NCBI GenBank assembly: GCA_910592205.1
Contig: CAJVPJ010000245.1
Span: forward strand, 1-32,317
Source of the DNA: Paraglomus occultum
Taxonomy: Eukaryota > Glomeromycota > Glomeromycetes > Paraglomerales > Paraglomeraceae
DNA: 32,317 nucleotides
Direction: 5' to 3'
Positions within the stretch are counted from its first letter, which is position 1, and each line of letters starts with the position of its first letter. The position numbers and the translations under genes are program-made. Of this stretch, positions 10,506 through 21,632 are shown piece after piece. The notes under the pieces were generated by a model, which worked only from the letters and a program-made list of their open reading frames with translations, was not told the origin of the DNA and made no database searches.

Positions 10506-11661
10506 CAGTCAACTGCCTCTAATTCGGACACCAACTTTCCGAGATAATCGTCCGAATTATCGTAGATGAACGAATCATCGATTCATTGTGCGACCAAAAT
10601 TAACCGCAAATTTTATTATGAAAATATCAATGTGGATATTTATCGAGAAAGTTTCCTAAGGATAACTGTTTATACTGTAATTTACGATAATATAAACTCA
10701 ACTTATTAGACAATCACCCATTTGTGCCTACAAAATTCGTTATTCCTAAACGCTTTGCATAGACACGAGTTTTGGCGATAATCGTTGTCGTCCATAGCCA
10801 TAATAATAATGCTTGTTCTAATTCTGGCCATTTCGGAGGTCTATTTTTCAAGCGTTGCGTAGAAGTTTTATTAATGTCAATAGCTAACTATTTTTTTGAT
10901 TGAGCAATAATATCTTGTATTGTCTCCAAAGTCTTTGCCAAGACTACGATAGGATATATGAGGATTGTCTCTTTAACGTTTACATATTTCCTGCTTTGTG
11001 CAACAGTTAAATGTGTATAGGGTTTGGGACATTTTTTACCAGTATTGTTTTGTAATTATTCATCAAACTCTTTCGTGATTTGGACGGCTGTAATGGACGA
11101 ATTAAGGCCCTATTCATTTCATGTTCTAATTTTTTGGCTTAAATTCTGAGAACAAAAAAAATTATAATATCATTATGTCCGTGAATAATAAGTCTCTGCT
11201 GTTATTCCAACAAGCACTGCTACTTGCAGACTCTTCTAGCAATAGTGTTAGTATTAGTAGGCGGAGTCCTTTTATATATGGAGTTGACATTGACATAATT
11301 GATGGTACCAATTTTTTTTTTGCGTTCACGTTTGTTTCCTTTTTTGCTGATGGACACAAGTGTCTGATGTGTCCATTTGTTCCCACTTTTCATTACCTAA
11401 ATTAGATATTCGACCTAAATTTGGAAGGTGAACAAAATCGGAATAGAAATAGGAACATGAAACGAATAGTAATATAATAGGGTTTTTACACTGCTTAATT
11501 TTATACAATTGATCGCTTACAGCTGTCCGAACTGAATTACCGAGATTTCATAATTATGGACGAATAAAAGGAAGGAATTTGATATGAAAAGAGTCCGGCG
11601 TCAAGTGTCCGGATTACCGAAAATCCGAATTAAGGAGGGACGAATTAAAGGCAGTTGATTG
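10506..11661 (-). mobile_element. Degraded pogo-like (Tc1/mariner superfamily) DNA transposon
   Basis: Terminal inverted repeats CARTCAACTGCCTYTAAT (left from 10506, right ending 11661, two mismatches in 21) are each bordered by TA, the target duplicated by pogo/Tc1 elements. The subterminal zones are rich in TCCGAATTA/GGACGAATTA motifs. On the minus strand (about 11010-10680) fragments of a pogo-type DNA-binding region are visible in different frames: KQEICKR then RDNPHISYRSLGKDFG (first helix-turn-helix), then RPPKWPELEQALLLWL and VYAKRLGI (CENP-B-type helix-turn-helix). The FKASNGWL equivalent reads NFVGTNG-stop-L, where TGG has become TGA. No DDE catalytic domain fits in the remaining space, so the element is a dead internal-deletion copy. 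A right-TIR-like string (GGACGAATTAAGGC) also occurs inside at about 11094, hinting at nesting. Confidence 0.82.
10680..11010 (-). pseudogene. pogo-type transposase remnant (DNA-binding part only)
   Basis: This covers the translated fragments inside the transposon above. The N-terminal helix-turn-helix and CENP-B/Tc5-type DNA-binding block are recognisable but split by frameshifts and stops, and no catalytic domain follows. Family-level recognition (pogo/Tigger-like) rests on the order and wording of these motifs. The exact clade is not assignable by eye. Confidence 0.7.
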
Positions 11662-11663
11662 TA

Positions 11664-13120
11664 TTATTATTATTATACAAAATTTTATTGCTACCATTTT
11701 ATGATGAAGAACACTACGTTAAGCAATCAACAACGCTACCATATCTGTTTAAAAAAGCAAGATAATCAAATAATGACCCAAAAATAAAAAGGAATTTGTA
11801 AACCTTGGTGTAAGCAACGTTAGTAATTTTTTATGCCACAACAACAACAATAATAATAACAATAATAATAATAAATTTAATCATCTGGTATTTATTCAGC
11901 ACACATGGGTGACTCCTAATTTGCCGCGCTTCTACTACTGAACAAAGTTACTGTATTCTTACGCATAAAAATAAATATAAAATATAAATATAAAATTACA
12001 TATATCTTATATCATAATTCTATCTACCGTACATTATACATAGCTATTTACATGACGGGGTTGACAACTCTCCGCTGAGAGGAATAGATTGTGCACTCAC
12101 TGCGATAACCAGTCAGCTTAGAGTAAAGAGAACGGCCAAAGAGGTCTTTGATGGCCAGTTTCTACGGAGTTCTTGCTTGGTGGTCCTTTTGCGGTAGTGC
12201 TCCAGAAGACCAAAAAAGGTTTGTCTGATTCTTTGCACTGTAATGGTTGTTTCTGCTTGTCTCGCAGTAATGTATGCGAACCAAATGGTTGGTATGCAAT
12301 TAATCATCTGGTTGTCTCGCGTTCACGTTTTGCTAGTTTTGTCTCAGCTCACAATAACTGTGCTACTATCACTTAAACTGTACTGGGGGATTCACCAACA
12401 AAATCGCTTTATATCACTTGATACTAAGTAAATACCCCCAACATATTTAATTCGCCAGAAACCTTAGAATCATAGCTATTAATATATAAGCATAGTTGCA
12501 CGAGTCGGTCAATATTGTCTGCTGATTGCTTGCTGATCACTAACCCTAAGTATCGATCAATTGCTGATGGTGCTAATAAACGTTATAATCCCCCTACAAT
12601 TAACATTGTCAACTGTTAGTTAATTGGTTCGTGAGTTGTTGTTATGAAGAAACAGGAGGACGGATTTGCTGAATATGGATATAAGCCAGAACATGAAGAA
12701 CAATAATAAAGGCACTGAAGACGAATAAAATATCAAAGCTGAATATGACAGAAACAGAAAAAATCGATTTGTATAAATTTCTCAAATACAGACTGGTTAT
12801 CTTTCGAGTATAGTGTAGAGCTGTCTTGAATTATTAATAAATAGGAAGCGAAAATACAGTGTCTCTTTGTTTTTTCATAGATTCGGTTCTATGATTGGGT
12901 ATTAAAATTTTTTTAACCGCGCATTCAAGCACGTGATATACACTTGTTGCTTAATTTTTATTGTTAATACTAATTAATGCTAACACAATAAGATTATACA
13001 AACGTTTTCCATTTTTGGCTCTGACATCACCGCAATCTCCCTGAAGCCACAGAGAAAAAACCGCAACCTCGCTTACCTCAATCGCTCATTAGACATTTGT
13101 AGTAAGAGCATAAGTACAGG
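11664..13120. other. Intergenic, 5' flank of ARMC8
   Basis: Starts with TTA/TAT-rich and CAA/TAA low-complexity sequence (11664-11675 and about 11838-11875). 12113-12431 is more GC-rich than its surroundings and is described separately as a doubtful coding remnant. The rest is AT-rich with nothing recognisable. Confidence 0.5.
12148..12431 (+). pseudogene. Doubtful small hydrophobic ORF or remnant
   Basis: From an ATG at 12148 one frame reads MASFYGVLAWWSFCGSAPED and stops near 12220. The neighbouring frame from about 12227 then stays open to 12431 with two hydrophobic runs (VMVVSACLAVMYA; HVLLVLSQLTITVLLSLKLY). Together they look like a broken small membrane protein, and the tract is more GC-rich than its flanks. 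I recognise no family. The minus strand is also open here (12113-12307), so this may be chance. Confidence 0.2.
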
Positions 13121-16100
13121 ATGAATTCGTCCAAGCATGAACAGGCCGTTGCAGAGTTGAATTCATCAGATCGGACGACGTGTTTGAGTGCTCTTCGGTT
13201 TATTAAAAATAACGTTATTGGCAATAAGACAAAGAAAGATCTCTATATTCAACTCAATGTCATACCAAAGTAAACATCTAAAAGGAACCTGATTATCATA
13301 AACATGAATATACCCGAAAGTTTAACTAATAGAACCTAAAATATGTGTGCACATTAGGCTGGTCAAATTCCTTAGGAGTGAGGCTGATACGCAAGTGAAG
13401 ATCCAATCTGTAATAATTCTTGGAAGTTTTGCGTATGGTTGGTAGCGAACATTGATAACCTTGTAGCATTCTTATTTTCTCCCGGTTCTAACATTATAAT
13501 AAATTTACCTTAAAAGGTGGAGAGGAGAATGTAATGGACCTTGTTAGACATAATGCGATAAGACCTCTATTAGACTGCATATCATTGAAGAATGACCCAA
13601 AGTTGATTGAAGCGGCAGTGAGAGCGCTCAAGGCCGCTTACAAGTCACCTGCCGCAGACAAGAGTGATGTATTTCACGTGAGTTTAAAAATAATAGAGAA
13701 ACGGACATTGAATACTACGTGGATTTACATATACATATCGCTTTATTCCGTTTTCGCATTTGAACCTGTGACAAAACTCACAAACTCATTTCTTAACGCC
13801 CAATTTTTTATTATCTTTATGATTGACTGTAGGACGATTATCTTCGAGATATCATCGTACTTTTGAACCTAGATTCTCTAAATCCAAAGACGGATCGCGA
13901 AAAGATCATGGCTATTCACATTGCCGAAGTTGCTGCAACGATCATTGCTCGATGTTGTGATACGGTCGAGCAGCAATTGCAAATAGCACGCGCGGGCGCA
14001 CCTTCTGCGCTAATAAAATTGCTTACATGCGGTTATTCTAAAGCTCAAGAAGCTGCTTTAGATGCTTTGGCGTTTCTGTGTCGGGAGAATCCCATGTTTG
14101 GCAAAGCTATTGTTGAAATCAAAAGTAACTATGTTGTCTTGGAGCGGTTGTAGTGAAAATAGTGAAAGTTTATTGTATATGCGAGAGCTATGGGAAAAGT
14201 GAGAACAAGCGAATGTATGGTTGCTAAATCGATGTTTCATAATTCAATATGTAGCTGATACAGGGGGCAGTCCTGTTGACATTATGTTGAAGCTAATACG
14301 AGACAAATCACCGATGATGAGATTAATAGCGTCGAGATGGTGAGTGTGAATGCTTTGTATTCACTGCATGAAGGCACATCTGTCGCCGCATTTCATATTA
14401 TTATAATTGAGACTTCATTATATCATATTATTTATTTTATTTTATTTTATTTTATTTTATTTTGTTTTGTTTTGTTTTATTTTATTCTTTATCTTTTAGC
14501 TTGACGCACTTGAATCGTTGCAAAGCAATAGAAGAATATTCCGATGATATAAAATTGGGTGTCTTACCAACACTTGTCAAATTACTCGATGAGAAAGGGC
14601 CTGTTCAGGAAGAAGCACCTCATGTCCTAGGTAAATTTTGGCTATGCATTTTATCTCAAGCCACGGCTATTGCGTGTATTACAAAACAATTCTCATGTTA
14701 TACGCTTCATTCCGTAAAAATCTTATTAAAGCATATTTAATCAGAGACAATGAAAGTCTGCAAAAGGCTGCTTGTGATGCAGAGGCTATAACAAAGTTGG
14801 CTCAAATTATTACTCAGATTGGAAATGAAGAACGACAATATTACGATTCAGCTGATAGTGACAAATTAAAAGAGGTAAAAAATTATCTCGTTTATCCCTT
14901 ACTAGTAAATTACTAGTATCTAACAGTATGTACCTTAATACAGAACGCTCTTACTGCTCTTGCCGCAATGAGTTCATTGACTGACGCTGGTCGCAAACTG
15001 GTATAGTAACAATTACTTGACTGCCGATGTATTCGAATTTCAGAGGATTATTATAATAATGACCTATCATCATAACCCAGGTTGTAGAAGCGAATATAGT
15101 AACACAGATTGTACAAGCAATGTCGCATCGCTCATATGGAGTGCGGGCTGCGGCATGTCAATGTACGCGGAGTCTGTCCAGATCAGTAAACATACTACGT
15201 ACCAGTCTAATAGATGCGGGTGTGGCTGGTCCATTATTTAAGGTAGTAGTGAACTTACGTGGTGAATCTTCTGCGGTTGTTAGGTATGAGTGAAATTGAT
15301 ATTTATCCTGTCGTTTGTGATGATAGCTTCTCTCTGACGAATCAACAGATGTACAGACAATTGCATGCGCTACACTATGTAATATGGTCCTCGAATTTGC
15401 CCCGATGAAAAAGGTATTTGTATAATATATCACTATCTAATGTAGAGTAATAGACTCCATTAGTTTTCAAGAAAAGTACGAAGATGATTGATTACATTTG
15501 AAATATGAGCAAATAATACGCAATCAGTTAATTATGCGTTGCAAAATCACTCATGATTCAATCATCGTTTTAATATCTATAGACGGTCGTCGAAATGGGT
15601 GGAATAGAGAAATTCGTAGAATTGCTTCGGTCATCTGACAATGCTCTTAGACTTAATGCAATATGGGCATTAAAGAATTTAGTGTGTTCCGCAGAATCAG
15701 ATATAAAAGAATCCGTAATGAAAATATTGACATATCCTACAATGGCAAGGTAGGTTGTCGGATATTATATCTGTGTATAGAATTATATGGGACTCCAGAA
15801 TACATATGTTTAGCAACTGTCTTGCAAAACCTTTTATATGACATCTGGTTGGATGTAAATTGCATATAGCCTAATAGACGATCCCGAGATTGATATTCAG
15901 GAACAAGCAATTACGCTGTTGCGTAATCTTGCCTGCAAACGACCAGTGGTATGTTATCATTGTAAGCCGGCAACAATTGAATTTTAGATATTTCCTGCTG
16001 ACCACGTCTAATTGAACCAGGATATCGAGGAAGTATTTAAAGGATTGGGCGAAAATCAATTAATGGATATAATTGAAAACAAATTGCTTCGATACGAAGC

Positions 16101-16571
16101 AAAAGAAGAGATCATTATGCAGGTAACGATTAAACACGCAATAACTTGAACAGTTTGTATTCGTTGACTGAATCATAATCATTTAGATTTTGTATGTCAT
16201 TACTAATATCGCGAGCGGAGACGAACGACATAAGCAAAGCATCATGAGTCGATCATCAATACTACAAAGCATACTCAAATATATGAGCCATGATAATCCG
16301 GAAATACGCGTGGCCGCAGTCTGGTGTCTCAACAATCTCACCCATCCAGAAGACAAACAAATAAGTAAATATAATGGTATACAAGTGCAAAACTTACTCT
16401 GCTTTCATGCTGATTATTTTTATTCTATGTTTTGTAGTAGGAACACAAGAAAGAATCAGACGATTACGACAGATGGGCTTTGAAGAGAAAATTAAAAACA
16501 TGGCGGAAGATGGACATTTAGATGTCCGTGAGCGCGTAAAGCAGGCAATGTCTCAGTTTTCACAAGTATAG
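13121..16571 (+). CDS. GID5: Armadillo-repeat protein ARMC8 / Gid5 (Vid28), GID/CTLH E3 ligase subunit
   Basis: Scaffold subunit of the GID/CTLH ubiquitin ligase, where Gid5/ARMC8 links the substrate receptor to the catalytic core; in yeast the complex degrades gluconeogenic enzymes. Exons: 13121-13269, 13358-13437, 13517-13677, 13833-14124, 14264-14339, 14500-14630, 14732-14874, 14944-15000, 15081-15242, 15327-15413, 15583-15749, 15870-15948, 16021-16122, 16187-16364, 16441-16571; 1995 nt, 664 aa (human ARMC8 about 673). The protein is ARM repeats throughout. It begins with the family's N-terminal block (IKNNVIGNKTKKDLY..LNVIPKL). Later come CATLCNMVLEFAPMKK, LRLNAIWALKNLV and the C-terminal AAVWCLNNL...ERIRRLRQMGFEEKI with a final VKQAMSQF, all in the order seen in ARMC8. 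Exon 10 uses the acceptor at 15326, because only that frame gives LLSDESTDVQTIACATLCN. Intact reading frame. Confidence 0.92.
14430..14487 (+). repeat. TTTTA/TTTTG microsatellite in ARMC8 intron 5
   Basis: A run of about ten TTTTA/TTTTG pentamers sits within the intron 14340-14499, just before the acceptor CTTTTAG. It also supplies the polypyrimidine tract. Such a run is likely length-variable between isolates. Confidence 0.85.
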
Positions 16572-17269
16572 ACGCAGTGAACGATCCTATTATTCCCCAC
16601 TCAATTATCTTGGGGACAAAATGAGAGTAACTTTAATTGTTTCTCCAGAGTATCTCTTGTATTTTCAAGATACTTTGCTATAATACACATTTCCCTTTTC
16701 GTTCTATCCACTCCATAGATTTCATCTCCATTACCGATCCCCAACTTTCCCCCAAGAACACAAAAATGAAAGTTTCAATGGTACTCAATTACATATCACA
16801 CAATACCAGAGTATATGGTCGATGACAATGGCAAATAACATCATATTACATATTAGCAATCACTTGTATTATATTCATACTCTGTGAGTGATTCTCACAT
16901 ATGTATGCTTGGACATTGTATTCTCGAGAACCAAATTTTGAAATTAAATGTTTGTTATACACTCATCGTTTCGTATTTCAAGCTATAATACGACCAAGAA
17001 CCCATAACAGATGGGATCAATTAGACCAGAAAGCATTCAATAGAATATAAATTTACGTATTAACTCACCACAGTTCAGAGGATTTTGATTGTTCTCAAGC
17101 CTGTGTATTATAATTTCCATCGGATCTAATGAGCTTTATCTTTGATAACAGTGTGCCGGTCATTGGTATACTATCCGATGACAGAATGGCTTATATTATC
17201 AGACACTCTATCGATCAACGTGACGGAAGACGTGAGTACTATCGCGTACTCGCCTTCCGACATAAGTCA
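16572..17269. other. Convergent intergenic gap
   Basis: Lies between the 3' ends of ARMC8 (+) and the Ser-rich gene (-). Only short, motif-free open frames are present; it should hold the two 3' UTRs. Confidence 0.6.
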
Positions 17270-18246
17270 TCATGACGACTCGACAGCCTCTTCATAACCG
17301 TCTACACCTCCCAGCTTTTCTATCATGTTGGTAGCCAGGCTGGTCTTGTGCTTTTCCTTTTCCAATTCCCATTCAGCTTTCTGCAGCTCCCATTCAGCTT
17401 TCCGTACGCTTGCATCCAGAGTTATTTCCGACTCACGCAGTCGTTGTCCTTCCAATCTGTATCTGGCCATCTATAAAGCAAAGACAAATGAATGAAATGG
17501 AGCATATGATTAGTACGGAATGGATCAAATTGTAAATGCAGTTCAATACATCGACTAGTTGCAGTTGAAACCCAGTTCCTAATCCAGCGATGTGATTTTG
17601 TCCTCACCTTGTCCTCGTATTCAGGTGCATATGAAATAATCTGCATTGGCTTAGCTGGTGGATAGTAATTATTCTGGGTTCTATGAGGAGGAGGAGCATT
17701 GTATGAATTATTGCCAAAAGGCGGTCTCTGATAGGAGTTATGATACGCCTGTCCGCGTGAATAAGAAGTATTATTGAATGACCCAGAAAACTCTCGCGGA
17801 GATGGGCCAGTCATACGCTGATATGAATTATAGTTTGACAAGTTGCGATACGGAGGTCTCCGATCATAAGCCTGTTGTGGAAGATTGTTTACTAACAAGG
17901 GAGGCCGCGAATCTCTGGGAGTTATGTAGGGTACTTGTCCTCGAAAGGCAGCATGTGAGAGATCGTCTCTATCATGACGGCTAGAGGAAGATAAATCTCG
18001 CGAAGTAGAAGAATAACCGGAATCTCTTTCTGTTGCATAGGAAGAGGATGAGGCCGAGTCGTGGCGACTAGAGAAGGATAAATCTCGCGAGGTAGAAGAG
18101 TAGCCATAATCTCTATCTGTCGCATAGGAGGAGGAGGAGGAGGAGGAGGAAGAGGTTGTGGTTGTTGGTCTGTATGAAGTAGTGTCTCTGCCGCTGCGAT
18201 TGTACGTTGGTGGGGTAGTACGTCGCTGATCGTAGTTTCGATCCAT
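17270..18246 (-). CDS. Ser/Tyr-rich low-complexity protein with C-terminal coiled coil, unknown function
   Basis: Two exons: 18246-17608 and 17470-17270 (intron 17607-17471, phase 0, GTGAGG...TTATAG); 840 nt, 279 aa. Residues 1-210 are disordered in look, rich in Ser, Tyr, Arg, Pro and Asn, with a nine-Ser run (32-40, coded by a GAG/AGG-rich tract on the plus strand). A ~23-residue direct repeat occurs at 41-63 and 70-92, each with GYSSTSRDLS and ending SSRHD. A Tyr/Asn/Pro-rich section follows (NNYYPPAKP). Exon 2 codes an amphipathic, probably coiled-coil segment with a doubled KAEWEL unit (WELQ, WELE) followed by KEKHKTSLATNMIEKLGG. The Tyr/Ser/Arg mix resembles phase-separating or RNA-binding low-complexity proteins, but no RNA-binding domain is seen. 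I do not recognise the family. The long ORF would otherwise read through the splice donor to a stop at 17422. Confidence 0.72.
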
Positions 18247-18362
18247 AGACTTTTTTAAAAAAAAAGTTTAAAAGGGAAGGATGTAAGACTCTGATCCAAT
18301 ACAAAACTGCTGCGATCTGCATAGTGCACGTGGATTAGCGTTTCCCAATTTATTTAGCGTAA

Positions 18363-18378
18363 TGCCAAGATCTTGGCA
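18363..18378. promoter_or_regulatory. 16-bp perfect palindrome upstream of the Ser-rich gene
   Basis: TGCCAAGATCTTGGCA is a perfect palindrome 117 bases upstream of the Ser-rich gene start (minus strand). Such a site could bind a homodimeric regulator. No transcript data can be seen here, so this is only a candidate. Confidence 0.35.
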
Positions 18379-20230
18379 ACGTGCAGAAAGTCAAACTTTT
18401 TGTATGCTGACTCGATCGCAGATCGTTGGTGCATCGATGAAGACGGTCCCCGTCCGCGATAAGGTTAAGTAGGAATGGGAGTGTGTGGCATTTTAATAGG
18501 TTATGGCACCAATTAACGTTAATGCAAATTATGTCAGCTAAATTCGACAGTAACTTCTCGGTTTTATTTATGTCTCACAAATAATATTAAGAATTTTGTT
18601 GATTGCGAAAGACAAATATTTATATCATGAATATCGTCTTCGGAATGATGTTCTATTTTAATTTACCCTTATCGGTAAATAAATTTACGTGCTGTTGACT
18701 TCCATTTTCAACAGACGCCATTCCAATGTTATCATTCACATTGACAAATACAATTCTGGCTAAAAGTTGACACATGCAACTGACTGGTCACTATTCTAGG
18801 TTTGTTTTCAATTTGGATAAAAATAATTTATGGACTAATTTACAGTAGGAATTGACGGCCGTGACGAGTACAAGAATCAGCTAAAAAAATGAGACATTGT
18901 CCGAATCGCGCACGTTCAAATCATACGCTGTAAATTACTACACCGTAACACATCCTTCGCTATGGACCGATATCTGTCAAAGACTTGCAGAATGATCTTT
19001 CATCAAGACAGAGATTATTAGGTGTCAACATGCAGTTAAAAGAGAAACGTTTCAGCTAAAATCCAATTCTCAAACATTCATATCGTTAAACGTTTTAGGT
19101 ATCGTAAATAGTCTTTACTGAAAAGAGCTTGCACATGAGACTTGCTCTAATCAATGATAACACTTTGGGTAAACATACCGTTAACTTTCACCCGGATAAA
19201 GATTTTCAACACTCGTTCATATGCGGGAAAGTCCGCGTGGTTAATCTAATGCGTTAAAAAGCATGAACATTAAACTTGAAAATCGACTAACTAAAATTAA
19301 CTGAATATTAACCGGAAAAAGAAAATAGCAAGAGAGTTGTTAAAAGACCGATAGGCCGGTCACAAGCATAAGCCGTAATACAAAGAAGTGATATCAATAG
19401 TATCGGTTAGAGCGAATTATTGTTTATATTAAAATTTCATGCGTATTATTCCAATCATCGCATTGGATTGACGAATGTGGTAAAGTGCAGCTCATTTATA
19501 AAATTAATTACAGACATTGACATGAACATACTTTTATTACTGATGACAATTTGCTGCGGAACAAGATAACCATAGTTTTTACTTTATCTGACCGTTATTA
19601 ATCGAATCGTCTCACTCGACATGATGAAAGGTGGGGAGTTAATACCTACTTATTATATTACTAGTATTACCAATTGTAGATATTCGTTATACATCGTGAA
19701 ACCTGGAATTAAAGATATCACCCAATATGCAGTGATACTGATTAATGAATTTCCAACATTTCGGAAAGCCGATAAGATGCAAAAGAATCTACAATTAAGG
19801 TGACGTAACCAGCAAGTTCCGTCTATTATGGTAATAAGGAATTTGTTGAAAAGAATTCCAGAATGTCCTTGTAAAAGAGAACTGCTAATTCGTAAAACAT
19901 CATTTACGCCCATTCCCGTTGCAAACTAAAGCAACAAGGGATGACTTGTCGATAAAATCATTAAGGTTGATTCTGGTCATTATATGTTCCATGAGAGTTC
20001 ATCCTCTTTGCCCCCTCTGCTTAGTGGAGGATCATCCTGATTACCGAAATGACATGGGGGAATTAATGAAATAGTACCAAACAAGGAAAATAATGAATTC
20101 TGGTAAATAAAGTTATGGATTAATTACCAACTCCCTTTTTCTGTTGACAATCTCAGTTTCCTTAAAAATAAAACGTCAAATGAACCGGTTGATGGAATCT
20201 CAATCAAACTAACAGACCATATATAACTGC

Positions 20231-20257
20231 GAAGAAGAAGAAGAAGAAGAAGAAGAA
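20231..20257 (+). repeat. (GAA)9 microsatellite
   Basis: Nine GAA triplets in a row (written GAA GAA ...), lying in the long intergenic region and not part of any open reading frame that I trust. Confidence 0.95.
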
Positions 20258-20884
20258 ACAACCACTGTCCGTGTTATGATGTACTGTACGTATACACATT
20301 AGAACAATGACTGTAAACTGTAACTGATAATACAAGAGGTTTATTATCCTGAGAGAATGCGTGTGACCGTCGATTAGATATTGATTGTGAGTGACTTTGT
20401 CATAACATAAACAATCTTTGAAATAAAGATAAAGAATTCACAGGTCTTGCAATTATACGCCGTGTTACTATGTGTCGCACTTATTTACGCAGCTGATTAA
20501 TTGATTGCCTAATCTGTTATAAACATACTCGACCTACATGATGCCGATTATTCTAAAAACTGCAGAAATAAATTATCTCATAGTTGTGTCCCATTAGCGG
20601 AATAAAGTGTTCTATATTTGGTCTGACTTTTGTATTACTTAATACACTTGACGGTCAGACAGCGTATATTCCGTGCGACCTCGGGTATTCAACTACGATC
20701 ATTCCACAGGAGAACAAGAGGTTCTGAAAAATATATTCTGTACCAACATTGTAATTAAAAAATCACGAATAAAGTATGAATCCTGTTCATTGGACAACAT
20801 GTCCATGCATCAGAAATACAATAAATACGACCATTTTCCTTTGACCACTCCATGTCCTAAACTTTGCAAGTCTTGCCTCCGTGC

Positions 20885-21020
20885 TCCAGTGCTGGCCATT
20901 CTACCCACATTCTCTCTTTCTTTTTCCCTATTTCCGCCCATCCCAACCCATCCATCGCACTCTGTCTTTTTCCTTTCGCCGTCGTGCTGACTTGGGCTTA
21001 TTCACCGCTTCTTTTAAACC
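20885..21020 (+). promoter_or_regulatory. Pyrimidine-rich promoter of the secreted DPBB gene
   Basis: The plus strand is strongly C/T-rich (about 20900-20988: repeated CTCTTTCTTTTTCCC and CCCATCC-type strings). A TATA-like TTTTAAA follows at about 21013, about 100 bases before the ATG. CT-rich tracts just before the start are typical of well-expressed fungal genes, so strong expression is inferred, not shown. Confidence 0.45.
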
Positions 21021-21113
21021 CTGGTGAAACATACACATATACACATCAACTATTACAAAGTGCCAGTTGCTGGACAAGACACAAAACACAATAGAAACAT
21101 ATCTCTTACCACA

Positions 21114-21632
21114 ATGAAGACATTCCTCATATTCGCACTGTTCGCTCTCTTTACAATTGCCGTTACGGCCAATTCTCCACTTGATGAGGACCTCGCACTT
21201 CCCGGTGGATGGCGCATTGGTCAAGCCACTCTAATGCAAAACGATGCGAGTGATTTAGCCAAACGAGATTTCGGTGCTCAAATAACCTGGTACGATGGCA
21301 ACGATCTTAAGAACTCTGCATGCTACGGGCGCAACGGTTTGAAAGTCTATAATGCGAAGCCAAGCGACTTTATTGGGGCCATGTCGATGCGAAATTTCGA
21401 AATGTGCTACAAGTGCATCCAAATCAAGAACGGCAGATCCAGCGTTAAAACAATTATCGTAAAAATTATCGACTTATGCGCTGGATGTGATCCAAAGAAA
21501 AAGAATGTCGATCTTACACCAGGAGCATTCAGGAAATTAGCAAACCTGGACGACGGTCGAGTTGAGATCGTGTGGAGACCTCTTCCCAACTGCCCCAAAA
21601 CCGGTGCGTGGCCTACGTTCGAAAATCACTAA
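21114..21632 (+). CDS. Secreted double-psi beta-barrel (expansin/RlpA-like) protein
   Basis: Small secreted protein of 172 aa in one exon. Residues 1-20 are a signal peptide (Lys then FLIFALFALFTIAVTA). A dibasic KR at 50-51 could be a Kex2 site, leaving a mature domain from 52. That domain has the DPBB pattern: GAQITWYDGND, C70, a FIGAMS segment, C98-x-x-C101 (MCYKCIQI), then IIDLCAGC (D120, C122, C125), VDLTPGAFRKLA and a closing VEIVWRPL; C160 is the sixth cysteine. The conserved Asp in the VxDxCxGC-like motif is kept. Fungal members loosen or bind cell walls, or act as secreted plant-interaction proteins; no enzymatic triad can be assigned by eye. The start at 21114 is chosen because the signal peptide begins there; an upstream in-frame ATG at 21024 would bury it. 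Not a full expansin: no C-terminal carbohydrate-binding domain. Confidence 0.9.
   Translation: MKTFLIFALFALFTIAVTANSPLDEDLALPGGWRIGQATLMQNDASDLAKRDFGAQITWYDGNDLKNSACYGRNGLKVYNAKPSDFIGAMSMRNFEMCYKCIQIKNGRSSVKTIIVKIIDLCAGCDPKKKNVDLTPGAFRKLANLDDGRVEIVWRPLPNCPKTGAWPTFENH

Larger units (their letters stand above)
18247..20880. other. Long intergenic region, divergent promoters at its ends
   Basis: About 2.6 kb between the divergent Ser-rich gene (-) and the secreted protein gene (+). Open frames are short, overlap on both strands (19621-19913) and show no motif. I see only AT-rich sequence, the palindrome at 18363 and the GAA microsatellite at 20231. No tRNA or transposon ends were recognised. 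Confidence 0.5.

Noticed and set aside
11162-11405. Open frames on both strands inside the pogo element (74-76 aa)
   Set aside because: They mirror each other over the same bases, show no transposase motif and look like chance.
19621-19913. Overlapping plus- and minus-strand open frames
   Set aside because: No motif, no splice partner, and both strands equally open, as expected from AT-rich DNA.
20673-20990. 105-aa plus-strand ORF before the secreted gene
   Set aside because: Its C-terminal half is simply the CT-rich promoter tract read as Ser/Pro/Phe. No domain is seen.
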